This document shows positions 47,856 to 56,647 of a stretch of 64,000 nucleotides of DNA, piece after piece. This DNA comes from an uncultured Colwellia sp. (GTDB taxonomy: Bacteria; Pseudomonadota; Gammaproteobacteria; Enterobacterales; Alteromonadaceae): NCBI GenBank assembly GCA_913058245.1, contig CAJXQJ010000008.1, positions 62,001 through 126,000 of the forward strand, written 5' to 3'. The position numbers were made by a program, and so were the translations under genes. Under the pieces are notes generated by a model. That model made no database searches. It was given only the letters and a program-made list of their open reading frames with translations, and had not been told where the DNA came from. How positions within the stretch are numbered: position 1 is the stretch's first letter; each line of letters opens with the position of its first letter.

Positions 47856-48407
47856 TTACCACATTAAATCATCTGGAATCTGGAATTCAGCATACGGGTC
47901 ATCTTCGTCACTGGCTTCTTCAGCCACTTTAGTATTCTGCACCAAAATAACCTGCTCATCTAAACTCGCAACTTTTTCAGCCGTTTCGGCAGTAACAAGG
48001 TAAGTTTTCTCTTCGATGCCACATAAGGCTAATCGGCCATTAACTAAAGCCTTATGGGTAACTTCATCAACAAATAGTTTTTTAATTTTACTATTGAAAG
48101 TGTAGTTATATTCAGCTTCACCATTGATGTTCGTGATTTGATGATGCTGCAATATTTGAATAATACGCAACTGCTGCTCTTTGTTTGCTAACGCGGCCTT
48201 TTTCTCATTATTTAATGCTGTATCACGGGCAAGCTTTTCTTGTTTAGCTAGTTCAAGCTCAGTTTTTACTTGCTCTTGCATACTTGCATCAACGGCAACG
48301 CCGCTGCGCTTTTGTTTGTTTTTTTTGCGTTTATCACTATTAGCTTGTCGAGTTTTTTGCTTAGTTGTTAAACCCGCTTTTAACAATTGATCTTGTAACG
48401 AGGCCAT
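47856..48407 (-). CDS. yaiL: DUF2058 family nucleoprotein-like protein (YaiL)
   Basis: The 183-residue protein matches the DUF2058/YaiL family: N-terminal MASLQDQLLKAGLTTKQK, a very basic segment KRKKNKQKRS, a coiled coil (about 45-85) and the C-terminal domain with EAEYNYTFNSKIKKLFVDE, ending in the acidic tail DDPYAEFQIPDDLMW. The function is not established. It is cytoplasmic and lies upstream of the glutaredoxin gene. Confidence 0.87.
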   Translation of the reverse strand: MASLQDQLLKAGLTTKQKTRQANSDKRKKNKQKRSGVAVDASMQEQVKTELELAKQEKLARDTALNNEKKAALANKEQQLRIIQILQHHQITNINGEAEYNYTFNSKIKKLFVDEVTHKALVNGRLALCGIEEKTYLVTAETAEKVASLDEQVILVQNTKVAEEASDEDDPYAEFQIPDDLMW

Positions 48408-48524
48408 TTATTTTCCTATGGTCATGCTATCGATAATGAGCGTATTTTATCAGTTCGATGAAAATATTACAGCCTTCATCGTATCTTGGCTTTAAAAGAC
48501 AATAACTGCTTATTTATCTTCAAT

Positions 48525-48553
48525 AAAAAAGCAGCATAAATAGCTGCTTTTTA
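48525..48553 (-). terminator. Terminator of the molybdenum hydroxylase operon
   Basis: AAAAAGCAGC / GCTGCTTTTT with loop ATAAATA. On the minus strand it follows the large-subunit stop. Confidence 0.88.
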
Positions 48554-48573
48554 AATTAAATTTACGTAAGTAT

Positions 48574-50829
48574 TTATACTATATTGTATTGCTTCAACGG
48601 TAATTCTCTATATCGCTTACCTGTGGCATCAAATATTGCATTACAAATAGCTGGCGCTATTGGTGGCACTCCTGGCTCGCCAACGCCGCCTGGAGCGGCA
48701 TCACTTTTAATGATTTCGACATGAGTCATTGGTGCATCGGCAAAGCGCGCAACTTGATAGCCATCAAAATTATTTTGCTCAATAACACCATTTTTCGCTG
48801 TTAGCTCACTATAAAATGTTAACGACAAGGCGAAAATTGCCGCTCCTTCCATTTGGGAACGAATCCTTTCGAGGTTAACCGCTAAACCACAGTCAACCGC
48901 CATCCAAACATCATGCACTTTTATTTTACCGTCACTGTCTTCAGAAACTTCAACCACACAAGCAACATAACTAACAAAACTACGATGCATAGCGATACCT
49001 AAGCCATGACCTTTCGGTAATTTTCTGCCCCAATCAGCCATTTTACTGGCTTTATTAATGACAGCTTTCATACGTGCGGTATCAACCGGAAACTTTTCTA
49101 ATGTTTCACCATAGTTACCATATTTTGCATTTTCTTCCGCAAAATCTATTTTTCTATCCGCGCCAATTAACGATATTAAATGCTCTTTACTGTCGACACC
49201 CTTGGCATGCGCTAATTCATCAACAAATGATCCTGTCGCAAACGCATGGTTAATATTCGTTACTGAACGCATCCAGCCAATACGAGTATGCGCAGGTGCT
49301 TTGCCGGCGGCACAACTTACATTAGCAATTTCAAACGGCATATCAATTAAACCAAGATCGGCTTCAGAGCCTATCAAATCTGCACCTTTACTAAAGGTAG
49401 CACCAATAGGAGGCTCTGCGACATGATGCTGCCACGCACTAATGCGCCCGTTATTATCAATACCCGCAGTAAGCTTTTGATAACTTACTGCATGATAATA
49501 GCCATTTTGGATTTCATCTTCACGAGTCCATAGAACTTTAACAGGTACATTTAACTGTTTCGCCAAAATTGCCGCTTCGGCAACAAAATCAGGCTTAGAT
49601 TTACGACCAAAACCGCCACCTAATAAAGTAACATTTATATTTATATTTTCAGCGGCAACACCGGTAATTTGTGCCACCGTACCTTGAGAAGATTGAGGTG
49701 TTTGTGTACAAGCCCATATGTCAAAAATACCATCGTGATAATGAGCTGTAGCAGCTGGTGGTTCCATCGGTACATGAATAAGTTCAGGCACATAGTAAGA
49801 GGCTTTAATTACTTTTTTAGCCTCAGCTAAAGCTTTACTGGTATCACCTTTACTTCGAAGGGCTTTAGCCGGATTATCACAACTTTTTGCTAATGCTTGT
49901 TTGTAGGTTTCACTCGTGTAGTTCTGATGCTCACTTTCATGCCATTGAATATTCAATGCTTCACGACCTTTAATGGCCGCCCAAGTATTAGTGGCAATAA
50001 CGGCGACACCGCCTAATGGTTTAAATACCGCAGGCTCTTCTAATTCTGGCATTTGCACCACATCAATAACACCACTGACAGCTTTGGCAGCCTTTTCATC
50101 AAATGATTTTACCTTTGCTGCCAAAACTGGCGGACGAGCAATAACGGCATAACGCATATTATCAAGCTCAACGTCAAAGCCAAATGTGGTTGCGCCCGTT
50201 GCTATTTTTTTACCGTCAACTAAAGCAACGTCTGACTTGCCGATAAACTTGAAATCTTTACTAGGCTTCAATATTAATGTTGAAGCTTCTGGTACCGTCA
50301 AAGCACTAGCTGCTTTCACCAAACTGCCAAATGACAATTTTTGCCCTGACTTATCATGAATAATAAAATTATTATCGGCTCTGGTTTCACTTACATCGAC
50401 TTGCCATTTTTCAGCCGCAGCTTGTTGCAACATCATGCGTGCAGAGGCGCCCGCTTCTCGTAAGGGTTGGTAAAAACGTCGTACCGAGCGTGAGCCGTCA
50501 GTGTTTTGACTACCGTACTTTTTATCCCCTAAGCCCTGAATAATATCAATTTGCTGCCAATCTGCACCTAGTTCATCAGCAACTATCATTGGAATACTGG
50601 TCCGAATTCCTTGGCCCATTTCCGAGCGATGAACAACAATACTAACAATATTGTCGGCACCTATTTGCACATAAACATTAGGTGAGAATTTATCAGGGCC
50701 AGTAACACCGGCCAAAGCTTTAGGAATAGTTAACATCGACGGTAGCTGTACACCTAAAACTAATGCCGTTGAGCTAATGCCAAGCTTTTTTAAAAAGCTG
50801 CGACGGCTAACATTTTTAATATGCTTCAT
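48574..50829 (-). CDS. Molybdenum hydroxylase large subunit (IorB-like)
   Basis: This is the molybdopterin-binding subunit of a xanthine-oxidase-family aldehyde or isoquinoline-type oxidoreductase. The 751-residue precursor starts with a twin-arginine signal ([19 protein letters not shown]), so the enzyme acts in the periplasm. Motifs include [12 protein letters not shown] and the catalytic Glu at about residue 718 in [12 protein letters not shown]. It pairs with the [2Fe-2S] subunit two bases upstream. No FAD subunit is present, as usual for IorAB-type enzymes. The substrate is unknown. Confidence 0.9.
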   Translation of the reverse strand: MKHIKNVSRRSFLKKLGISSTALVLGVQLPSMLTIPKALAGVTGPDKFSPNVYVQIGADNIVSIVVHRSEMGQGIRTSIPMIVADELGADWQQIDIIQGLGDKKYGSQNTDGSRSVRRFYQPLREAGASARMMLQQAAAEKWQVDVSETRADNNFIIHDKSGQKLSFGSLVKAASALTVPEASTLILKPSKDFKFIGKSDVALVDGKKIATGATTFGFDVELDNMRYAVIARPPVLAAKVKSFDEKAAKAVSGVIDVVQMPELEEPAVFKPLGGVAVIATNTWAAIKGREALNIQWHESEHQNYTSETYKQALAKSCDNPAKALRSKGDTSKALAEAKKVIKASYYVPELIHVPMEPPAATAHYHDGIFDIWACTQTPQSSQGTVAQITGVAAENININVTLLGGGFGRKSKPDFVAEAAILAKQLNVPVKVLWTREDEIQNGYYHAVSYQKLTAGIDNNGRISAWQHHVAEPPIGATFSKGADLIGSEADLGLIDMPFEIANVSCAAGKAPAHTRIGWMRSVTNINHAFATGSFVDELAHAKGVDSKEHLISLIGADRKIDFAEENAKYGNYGETLEKFPVDTARMKAVINKASKMADWGRKLPKGHGLGIAMHRSFVSYVACVVEVSEDSDGKIKVHDVWMAVDCGLAVNLERIRSQMEGAAIFALSLTFYSELTAKNGVIEQNNFDGYQVARFADAPMTHVEIIKSDAAPGGVGEPGVPPIAPAICNAIFDATGKRYRELPLKQYNIV

Positions 50830-50831
50830 GC

Positions 50832-51302
50832 TTAGCTCCCTTTCACTTCTGTTGCTAGATCAGCAGCTAGATGTATTGCTTGTTTAATACGCTGGTAGGT
50901 TCCACAACGACAAATATTACCACTCATCGCCAGCTCTATATCTTTATCGTTAGGCGCTGAATTTCGCTCAAGTAGTGCCACAGCCGACATAATTTGACCC
51001 GATTGACAATAACCACATTGCGGAACATTCAAACTTTGCCACGCCTGCTGAACAGGGTGGTCTGCATGCTCTGATAACCCTTCAATTGTCGTCACCTTTT
51101 GTTTGCCAATGGCGGAAACAGGTGTGACACATGAACGAATAGGCTGACCATCAACATGAACAGTACATGCACCACATAAACCTTTTCCGCAACCATACTT
51201 AGTACCGGTATATTTTAAAACATCTCGCAGTGCCCACAATAATGGCATATCACCATCATCATTAAACTGATGACTTTTACCGTTTATGCTTAACGTGATC
51301 AT
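50832..51302 (-). CDS. [2Fe-2S] small subunit of molybdenum hydroxylase (IorA-like)
   Basis: A 156-residue electron-transfer subunit with two [2Fe-2S] clusters: N-terminal plant-type site [17 protein letters not shown] with a later SC, and C-terminal site [11 protein letters not shown] with [12 protein letters not shown]. It transfers electrons from the molybdenum centre. It lies directly before the large subunit and downstream of a mocA-like gene on the same strand. Confidence 0.94.
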   Translation of the reverse strand: MITLSINGKSHQFNDDGDMPLLWALRDVLKYTGTKYGCGKGLCGACTVHVDGQPIRSCVTPVSAIGKQKVTTIEGLSEHADHPVQQAWQSLNVPQCGYCQSGQIMSAVALLERNSAPNDKDIELAMSGNICRCGTYQRIKQAIHLAADLATEVKGS

Positions 51303-51375
51303 ACTGTTGGTTCCTTTTGAATTTGCTGATGGGTCTTCACTAATTATTTTGATCTACTCGCTTTATCTTATTATT

Positions 51376-51993
51376 TTATTTTTGATTATTAATAACTTTA
51401 TTCATCGCTAATAATTGCTCAGGTGTATCAATATCCGCAAAAGCATGGGTATTTGTCACCGGTAACAAATACCCCTTATATTTCTTTAATAGCGGTTTTG
51501 CCCCTTGTTGCCCTGTTAATTGACATAACTCTGAAAAATAACGAGCAGGAAAAATCACTGGTGGACCAACACTCGCTTTTAATTGGTCGCTATTGTTTTG
51601 CGAAACAATAATCGCGTCAGGGTTGTTTAACCAATTAGTTTTGAGCTTGGTAAAGTCCGTTGACGCTATTTGCCACTGATCAACTAAAACGATCATTACC
51701 GCGTTAATATCAGTATTTAGTTCTTTTACACCTGCAGCGATTGACGATGCCATACCACTTTCCCAATCGCTATTAATAATAGTCGTGATTGGTAAATGGT
51801 CAATACATCGTTGCAGCTGCTCAGCCTGACACCCCAAAACACAATACACATTATTTGAGACGACTAATGCCTTCTCTAGCTGGGTAGCCACCAAACTTTT
51901 GTTGTTAATAGGCAATAATTGTTTCATTTGCCCAAGGCGTGACGACTGCCCTGCTGCTAGTACTATAATCGCCAAATTATCAGCTAAGGTCAT
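51376..51993 (-). CDS. mocA: Molybdenum cofactor cytidylyltransferase-like (MocA family)
   Basis: A 205-residue nucleotidyltransferase of the MobA/MocA family: AIIVLAAGQSSRLGQMKQLL at the N-terminus, SDWESGMASSIAAGV, VLVDQWQ (usually VLxDQP) and PVIFPARYF. MocA converts molybdopterin to the cytosine dinucleotide form used by xanthine-oxidase-family enzymes, which fits its place before the two hydroxylase subunits. The DQW in place of DQP is unusual. Confidence 0.85.
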   Translation of the reverse strand: MTLADNLAIIVLAAGQSSRLGQMKQLLPINNKSLVATQLEKALVVSNNVYCVLGCQAEQLQRCIDHLPITTIINSDWESGMASSIAAGVKELNTDINAVMIVLVDQWQIASTDFTKLKTNWLNNPDAIIVSQNNSDQLKASVGPPVIFPARYFSELCQLTGQQGAKPLLKKYKGYLLPVTNTHAFADIDTPEQLLAMNKVINNQK

Positions 51994-51997
51994 ATTA

Positions 51998-53296
51998 TTA
52001 ATTTATGTTGTGTTCGCTATCACCATCAAATATTTGTGGTTCTCGAAATAATTGCTGCAAACTTTTAATACCCGCAATGAAACGGTCAATATCCTCAAAA
52101 CCATTATACAAGCCTAATGATACTCTTAAACTGGCGGGAATATTTAACTTTTGGTGCAGCGGCTCTGCACACTGCCGACCAGCACGCACGGCTATTTCAC
52201 TATCATCTAAAAAGCTGGCAATGTCATGACAGGCAACATCTGACATGGTAAAGCTAAATATTGACGGGCATTGCACAACATCAGATACATTATTACTAAC
52301 AAAGTCATTACTCGGCAAAAATATCAATGGTTTGATATAAGGCAAGTCATGCAGCTGATCAAATAAATAAGCACTTAAGGCATCAATATGTGCGGTTACT
52401 TCCGACCAAGTAATGTCAGTTAAATAATCAATCGCTTCAACTAAACCAACAATACCTGCGACATTATGTGAACCAGGTTCAAACTTTAAAGCACCATTAG
52501 TGTATATGGTTTCGGCGTAATTAACCGACTTAACAATTCCTGCCCCTAATTGAAATGGTGACATTTGTTCAAGGTATTTATTCTTGCCAACCAACACTCC
52601 ACAGCCAGTAGCACCATAAATTTTGTGTGCAGAAAATAAATAAAAATCACAATCTAAGTCGGTGAAATTCACTGGTCCATAACGAACCCCCTGTGCGCCA
52701 TCAACGAGTACTGGCACATTTTTTTGATGAGCAATGGCGCTAATACTTTTTATTGGATTCACAACACCTAACACATTAGAAACATGACTTACTGCAATTA
52801 AAACCGTATCACTATCAATCAGCTTTGCTAGAGCTGTAACATCTATCTGCCCTTGAGAGGTAATAGGGGCAACGCGTAAATTTGCACCAACACGTTGACA
52901 CAAAGCTTGCCAAGGCAATAAGTTGGCATGATGCTCTGCCGCACCAATAATAATATTACTTTGCTTGCTTAACCTAGCTTGTACAAAACTTGCAGCGACT
53001 AAGTTTATCGACTCGGTGCTACTGGCAGTAAAAACTACACTTTCATCAATACCTGCACCAACAAAATTGGCAACCTTTTCTCTTGCCTGCTCAACAAGCT
53101 CAGTTGCATTAGCACTAAGCTGATAAAGGCTTTTGTGACTATTAGCATGGGAAAAACATTGATAATAATAAATAGCTTCAGCGACATGTTTAGGTGTTAA
53201 ACATGTCGCAGCGCTATCTAAGTAGCATAAGTTTGGATGGGCATTTATCGAAAATATTGGAAAATCATGTTTCCACGGACTGATCATAGACATCAA
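51998..53296 (-). CDS. Class V aminotransferase, cysteine-desulfurase-like
   Basis: The 432-residue pyridoxal-phosphate enzyme resembles CsdA/SufS: YLDSAATCLTPKHV, TESINLVA, AAEHHANLLPWQ, Lys225 as the likely PLP lysine in FSAHKIYGATG, and Cys376 in RAGRQCAEP (SufS has RxGxHCA). It lies four bases before the mocA-like gene and leads the hydroxylase operon. A role in adding the terminal sulfur to the molybdenum cofactor, like NifS4 in Rhodobacter, is likely but inferred. General iron-sulfur work is the alternative. Confidence 0.8.
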   Translation of the reverse strand: MMSMISPWKHDFPIFSINAHPNLCYLDSAATCLTPKHVAEAIYYYQCFSHANSHKSLYQLSANATELVEQAREKVANFVGAGIDESVVFTASSTESINLVAASFVQARLSKQSNIIIGAAEHHANLLPWQALCQRVGANLRVAPITSQGQIDVTALAKLIDSDTVLIAVSHVSNVLGVVNPIKSISAIAHQKNVPVLVDGAQGVRYGPVNFTDLDCDFYLFSAHKIYGATGCGVLVGKNKYLEQMSPFQLGAGIVKSVNYAETIYTNGALKFEPGSHNVAGIVGLVEAIDYLTDITWSEVTAHIDALSAYLFDQLHDLPYIKPLIFLPSNDFVSNNVSDVVQCPSIFSFTMSDVACHDIASFLDDSEIAVRAGRQCAEPLHQKLNIPASLRVSLGLYNGFEDIDRFIAGIKSLQQLFREPQIFDGDSEHNIN

Positions 53297-53474
53297 TATG
53301 CAACAATTTCAGCAGACTATTAAGCAAAATTAGCAAGCAGAAAATAAAACCGCAACGATTGAAATGTAAATAAAAATTAATAGCTAAGTAAGTCACTTAA
53401 TATAAATTCTCCATTCAAAGTAAGAGAATTTTCAGGTACTCTAGTTTATCCATATTGCCGCTTACTAACTCCAA

Positions 53475-55910
53475 ATGAAACATTCTAAAAATATTATCGT
53501 TGGCCTTATTTTTGTTTTAATTTTTATTATTGCAACCGTAGCGACATGGATCTATAGCCAGGTCGACAGTGCCTTACCTAAGTTAGAGGGTAAGCAAACA
53601 ATATTTGGCTTATCCGCTAGTGCAATTGTCGAACGTGATGAAAACGGTATCGCCACAATAAAAGCGAAAAACCGTTTAGATACTGCAGTCGCAACAGGCT
53701 TTATACATGCCCAAGAGCGTTTTTTTCAAATGGATTTACTACGTCGAAATTCTGCCGGTGAACTAGCAAGTTTATTTGGTGAAGCGGCTATAGACTACGA
53801 CAGTGATATTCGTCGCCATCGCTTTCGTGAGCGTGCCACCGCTATTATTAAGCAATTACCTAAATCGGATTTTGCCCTACTTAAAGCCTACACTCGTGGC
53901 GTTAATCAAGGTTTAAAATATTTAAAAGCACCACCATTTGAGTATTTATTACTTCAGCAAGCCCCTGTTGAATGGAAAGAAGAAGATACGATTTTAACCG
54001 TGTTAAGTATGTATATCGATTTACAGTATCAAGACGGTAAGCGAGAAAGAACATTAGGATTATTACATTCTGTACTTAGCCCAGAAGTATTTAACTTTTT
54101 AAATCCTAAAGGAAGCCAATGGGATGCCGCTATTGACGGCAGCCAGTATTCAGCATCACCATTACCTCAAGCACCTTGGCCAGCCGCAGCTGGTGAAAAA
54201 CTAGCTGCATTAGCAAAAACCAAGCAGCTGATGACAAATAGTAACAATGTACTGCCTGATATTTTACACCGAGAAAAATCAGCACAAAATGAAGAGTTTC
54301 CAGGTTCAAATAATTGGGCCGTTGGCGGTGCGATTAGTGCCACTGGTAGTGCTATTGTCGCCAACGATATGCATCTAGGCATTCGTGTACCTAATACTTG
54401 GTTTCGCGCTTCTTTTGAATATCTGTCAAAACAAAATAAAGCCGTCAAAGTTACTGGTGCAACATTACCAGGAACGCCAAATATCATTGTAGGTAGTAAT
54501 GGCCACATTGCGTGGGGATTCACTAATAGCTACGGTGACTGGAGTGACGTTATCGTCTTAGAAACTAATGGAGATAACAGCCAATATTTAACCCCTAATG
54601 GATATCAGCCTTTTATCAAGCATAAACAAGTGATTGCGGTAAAAGGACAAGATTCAGTCGATATCACAGTAACAGACACAATTTGGGGCCCAGTAATAGG
54701 TGAAAATGCCCAAGGGCAATTACTCGTTTATCGATGGATCGCTCACGATAAGCAAGCCGTTAATATGGCGATGACTGAGCTCGAAACAGCCGACAGCGTT
54801 CAACAAGCTTTTACTATTGCAGCACGTGCTGGAATGCCTGCGCAAAATTTAATGGTTGGTGACAAGCAAGGCAATATTGGTTGGACCATCATGGGGCCAA
54901 TACCTAAGCGCAGTAAAGCATTCGGGGAAATTCCAACATCATGGGCAAATGGTGAGCACAAATGGCAAGGATTATTACCTGCAAATGAATATCCTAAAGT
55001 CATAAACCCAGAAAATTCACGTTTATGGACCGCAAACTCACGAGTTATTGGCGGTGAAATGTTAGCAAAAGTTGGCAATGGTGGTTATGCGCTAGGGGCT
55101 CGGTCTTCACAAATCAAAACAAACCTAAACGCTAGAGGCTCATTTGATGAACAAGCCTTGCTCGATATTGCATTAGACGACAAAGCAAATTTTTTGCTGC
55201 GTTGGCAAGACTTTTTGCTAACTAAAGTCTTAACTCAAGACGTTATTGCCGAACGCAACGATTGGCAAGAAGCTAGAAATATATTAACTACAGAGCGCCT
55301 GTACGCAAGCACTGACTCTGTTGCTTATCGCTTGGTACGCAATTTTCGATTAAATCTACGAGATCAATTGTTCGATATTTTTAATGAAAACATGACCAAT
55401 TTAGATGAAAACTACAGCTTCCACACCATACGTCACCAAATAGAAACACCGTTGTGGCAATTAGTTAACCAGCAAGCAGAAAACTTTCTGTGGCGTGGCC
55501 ATGACTCTTGGTCTGCACTATTTGAAGAAACACTTGAATTAACACTTAATGAAATGACCGAATCGACCTCACTTGCCGATGCAACCTGGGGTAAGCAAAA
55601 TATCAGTAAAATTCAACACCCGCTAAGCCGCGCAGTGCCTTTTATTGGTCACTGGTTGGATATGCCGGAAGTAGAATTAGCTGGCGATAGTTATATGCCA
55701 CGAGTACAAGGAAAGTCTTTTGGCGCATCGGAACGTATGGTGGTATCACCTGGGCATGAAGAGCGCGGCATATTTCATATGCCAACGAGTCAATCTGGCC
55801 ATCCTTGGAGCCCTTATTATGGAGCAGGTCACGAAAACTGGGTTAAAGGCGAAGCTTCAAGCTTTTTGCCTGGTCCAGTAAAATACAAACTAACATTACT
55901 CAGTTATTAA
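53475..55910 (+). CDS. Penicillin acylase family protein
   Basis: This is an Ntn hydrolase of peptidase family S45 (penicillin/acyl-homoserine-lactone acylases). The 811-residue precursor has an N-terminal hydrophobic segment (about 8-28), the alpha chain with VERDENGIATIKAKN and GFIHAQERFFQMDLLRR, a linker, and the beta chain starting at catalytic Ser278 in PGSNNWAVGG, the site of self-cleavage. Later come NDMHLGIRVPNTWFRASFEY and VGSNGHIAWGFTNSYGD. It is periplasmic. The substrate may be acyl-homoserine lactones, beta-lactams or other amides. Confidence 0.9.
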   Translation: MKHSKNIIVGLIFVLIFIIATVATWIYSQVDSALPKLEGKQTIFGLSASAIVERDENGIATIKAKNRLDTAVATGFIHAQERFFQMDLLRRNSAGELASLFGEAAIDYDSDIRRHRFRERATAIIKQLPKSDFALLKAYTRGVNQGLKYLKAPPFEYLLLQQAPVEWKEEDTILTVLSMYIDLQYQDGKRERTLGLLHSVLSPEVFNFLNPKGSQWDAAIDGSQYSASPLPQAPWPAAAGEKLAALAKTKQLMTNSNNVLPDILHREKSAQNEEFPGSNNWAVGGAISATGSAIVANDMHLGIRVPNTWFRASFEYLSKQNKAVKVTGATLPGTPNIIVGSNGHIAWGFTNSYGDWSDVIVLETNGDNSQYLTPNGYQPFIKHKQVIAVKGQDSVDITVTDTIWGPVIGENAQGQLLVYRWIAHDKQAVNMAMTELETADSVQQAFTIAARAGMPAQNLMVGDKQGNIGWTIMGPIPKRSKAFGEIPTSWANGEHKWQGLLPANEYPKVINPENSRLWTANSRVIGGEMLAKVGNGGYALGARSSQIKTNLNARGSFDEQALLDIALDDKANFLLRWQDFLLTKVLTQDVIAERNDWQEARNILTTERLYASTDSVAYRLVRNFRLNLRDQLFDIFNENMTNLDENYSFHTIRHQIETPLWQLVNQQAENFLWRGHDSWSALFEETLELTLNEMTESTSLADATWGKQNISKIQHPLSRAVPFIGHWLDMPEVELAGDSYMPRVQGKSFGASERMVVSPGHEERGIFHMPTSQSGHPWSPYYGAGHENWVKGEASSFLPGPVKYKLTLLSY

Positions 55911-55938
55911 CTGCGTAAATTAAAGCACAGGAACAACA

Positions 55939-56322
55939 ATGACAACTTTGATTATTTGCCTATTTATTGCGGCACTTTTACCTTTCATAGCAAAAATACC
56001 AGTCGCTATCGCGATGCATAAATTGAATGGTTATAACAACAATCACCCTCGTGCTCAACAAGCTGAATTAACAGGTTTTGGTGCTCGAGCTTTAGCTGCT
56101 CATCAAAATGCTTTTGAGTCATTAGCCATATTTGCACCCTCGATTTTGTTGGCCATTTCAACTCACAACACTGGTACTTTCATTGAACAGTTAGCCATTA
56201 CTCACGTTGTTGCACGTGTTCTTTATAATATTACTTATTTGCTGAATATTAGTACCGTGCGTTCACTTATTTGGGCAGTTGGTACTATCAGCTCATTTAC
56301 TATTATTTACCAGTGTATCTAA
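55939..56322 (+). CDS. MAPEG family membrane protein
   Basis: A 127-residue protein of the MAPEG family (membrane-associated eicosanoid and glutathione metabolism): four hydrophobic spans, HPRAQQAELTGFGARALAAHQNAFESLAIFAPSIL in sequence (seen as HPRAQQAEL, RALAAHQNAFES and LAIFAPSIL), and a final TYLLNISTVRSLIWAVG. It lies 28 bases after the acylase gene on the same strand. Its substrate is unknown. Confidence 0.88.
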   Translation: MTTLIICLFIAALLPFIAKIPVAIAMHKLNGYNNNHPRAQQAELTGFGARALAAHQNAFESLAIFAPSILLAISTHNTGTFIEQLAITHVVARVLYNITYLLNISTVRSLIWAVGTISSFTIIYQCI

Positions 56323-56443
56323 AAACCAGTGAACCACGAGTGAATATTCGCTTAGCAGCCCTAATAGCAAGTTTTAATGCCTTTAACAAAATAGCTATAA
56401 AGAAACGGTTGAAGTCTTGCTTGAGGATGGCTAAAGTAAAGCT

Positions 56444-56500
56444 ATGCAAAATATAAAACCTACTTCTTTCTTTTTCGCATTTTTTCTCTCAGTACTCTGA
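56444..56500 (+). CDS. pheL: Phenylalanine leader peptide
   Basis: An 18-residue leader peptide MQNIKPTSFFFAFFLSVL with five Phe codons in six positions (FFFAFF), the same core as E. coli PheL. It lies between the MAPEG gene and pheA and is followed by a terminator with alternative pairings, so it acts in attenuation: Phe shortage stalls the ribosome in the Phe run. The ribosome site is weak. Confidence 0.88.
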   Translation: MQNIKPTSFFFAFFLSVL

Positions 56501-56552
56501 GTGCGTTTTAGGTTTTGGCATTTAATAAAAACCTCCCTTGGGAGGTTTTTTT
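56455..56552 (+). promoter_or_regulatory. Attenuator of pheA
   Basis: Four segments are visible. Segment 1 AAAACCTA (56455-56462) lies just before the Phe codons. Segment 2 TAGGTTTT (56509-56516) pairs with 1, or by its AGGTTTT with segment 3 AAAACCT (56528-56534). Segment 3 with its CCC extension pairs with segment 4 GGGAGGTTTT (56540-56549), forming an intrinsic terminator with seven T. A ribosome stalled at the Phe codons covers segment 1, frees segment 2 to hold segment 3, and prevents termination. Confidence 0.85.
56526..56552 (+). terminator. Attenuator terminator of pheA
   Basis: AAAAACCTCCC, TT, GGGAGGTTTTTTT: the 3:4 stem of the phenylalanine attenuator. Confidence 0.9.
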
Positions 56553-56647
56553 AGTTCTAGTACTAGCAATAAATAAAATAAGTAAGCACTAGCGAAAATG
56601 CAATTTTTGCAATGATTCAACTCATAACAATATAGTAGGAAAACGCG

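Noticed and set aside
53404-53432. AAATTCTC / GAGAATTT inverted repeat before the acylase gene
   Set aside because: Eight-base AT-rich arms with a 12-base gap and no T run; too weak to call an operator or terminator.
56271-56456. Plus-strand frame of 61 codons after the MAPEG gene
   Set aside because: It starts inside the MAPEG coding sequence, has no ribosome site, and ends inside the pheL leader; its residues look random.
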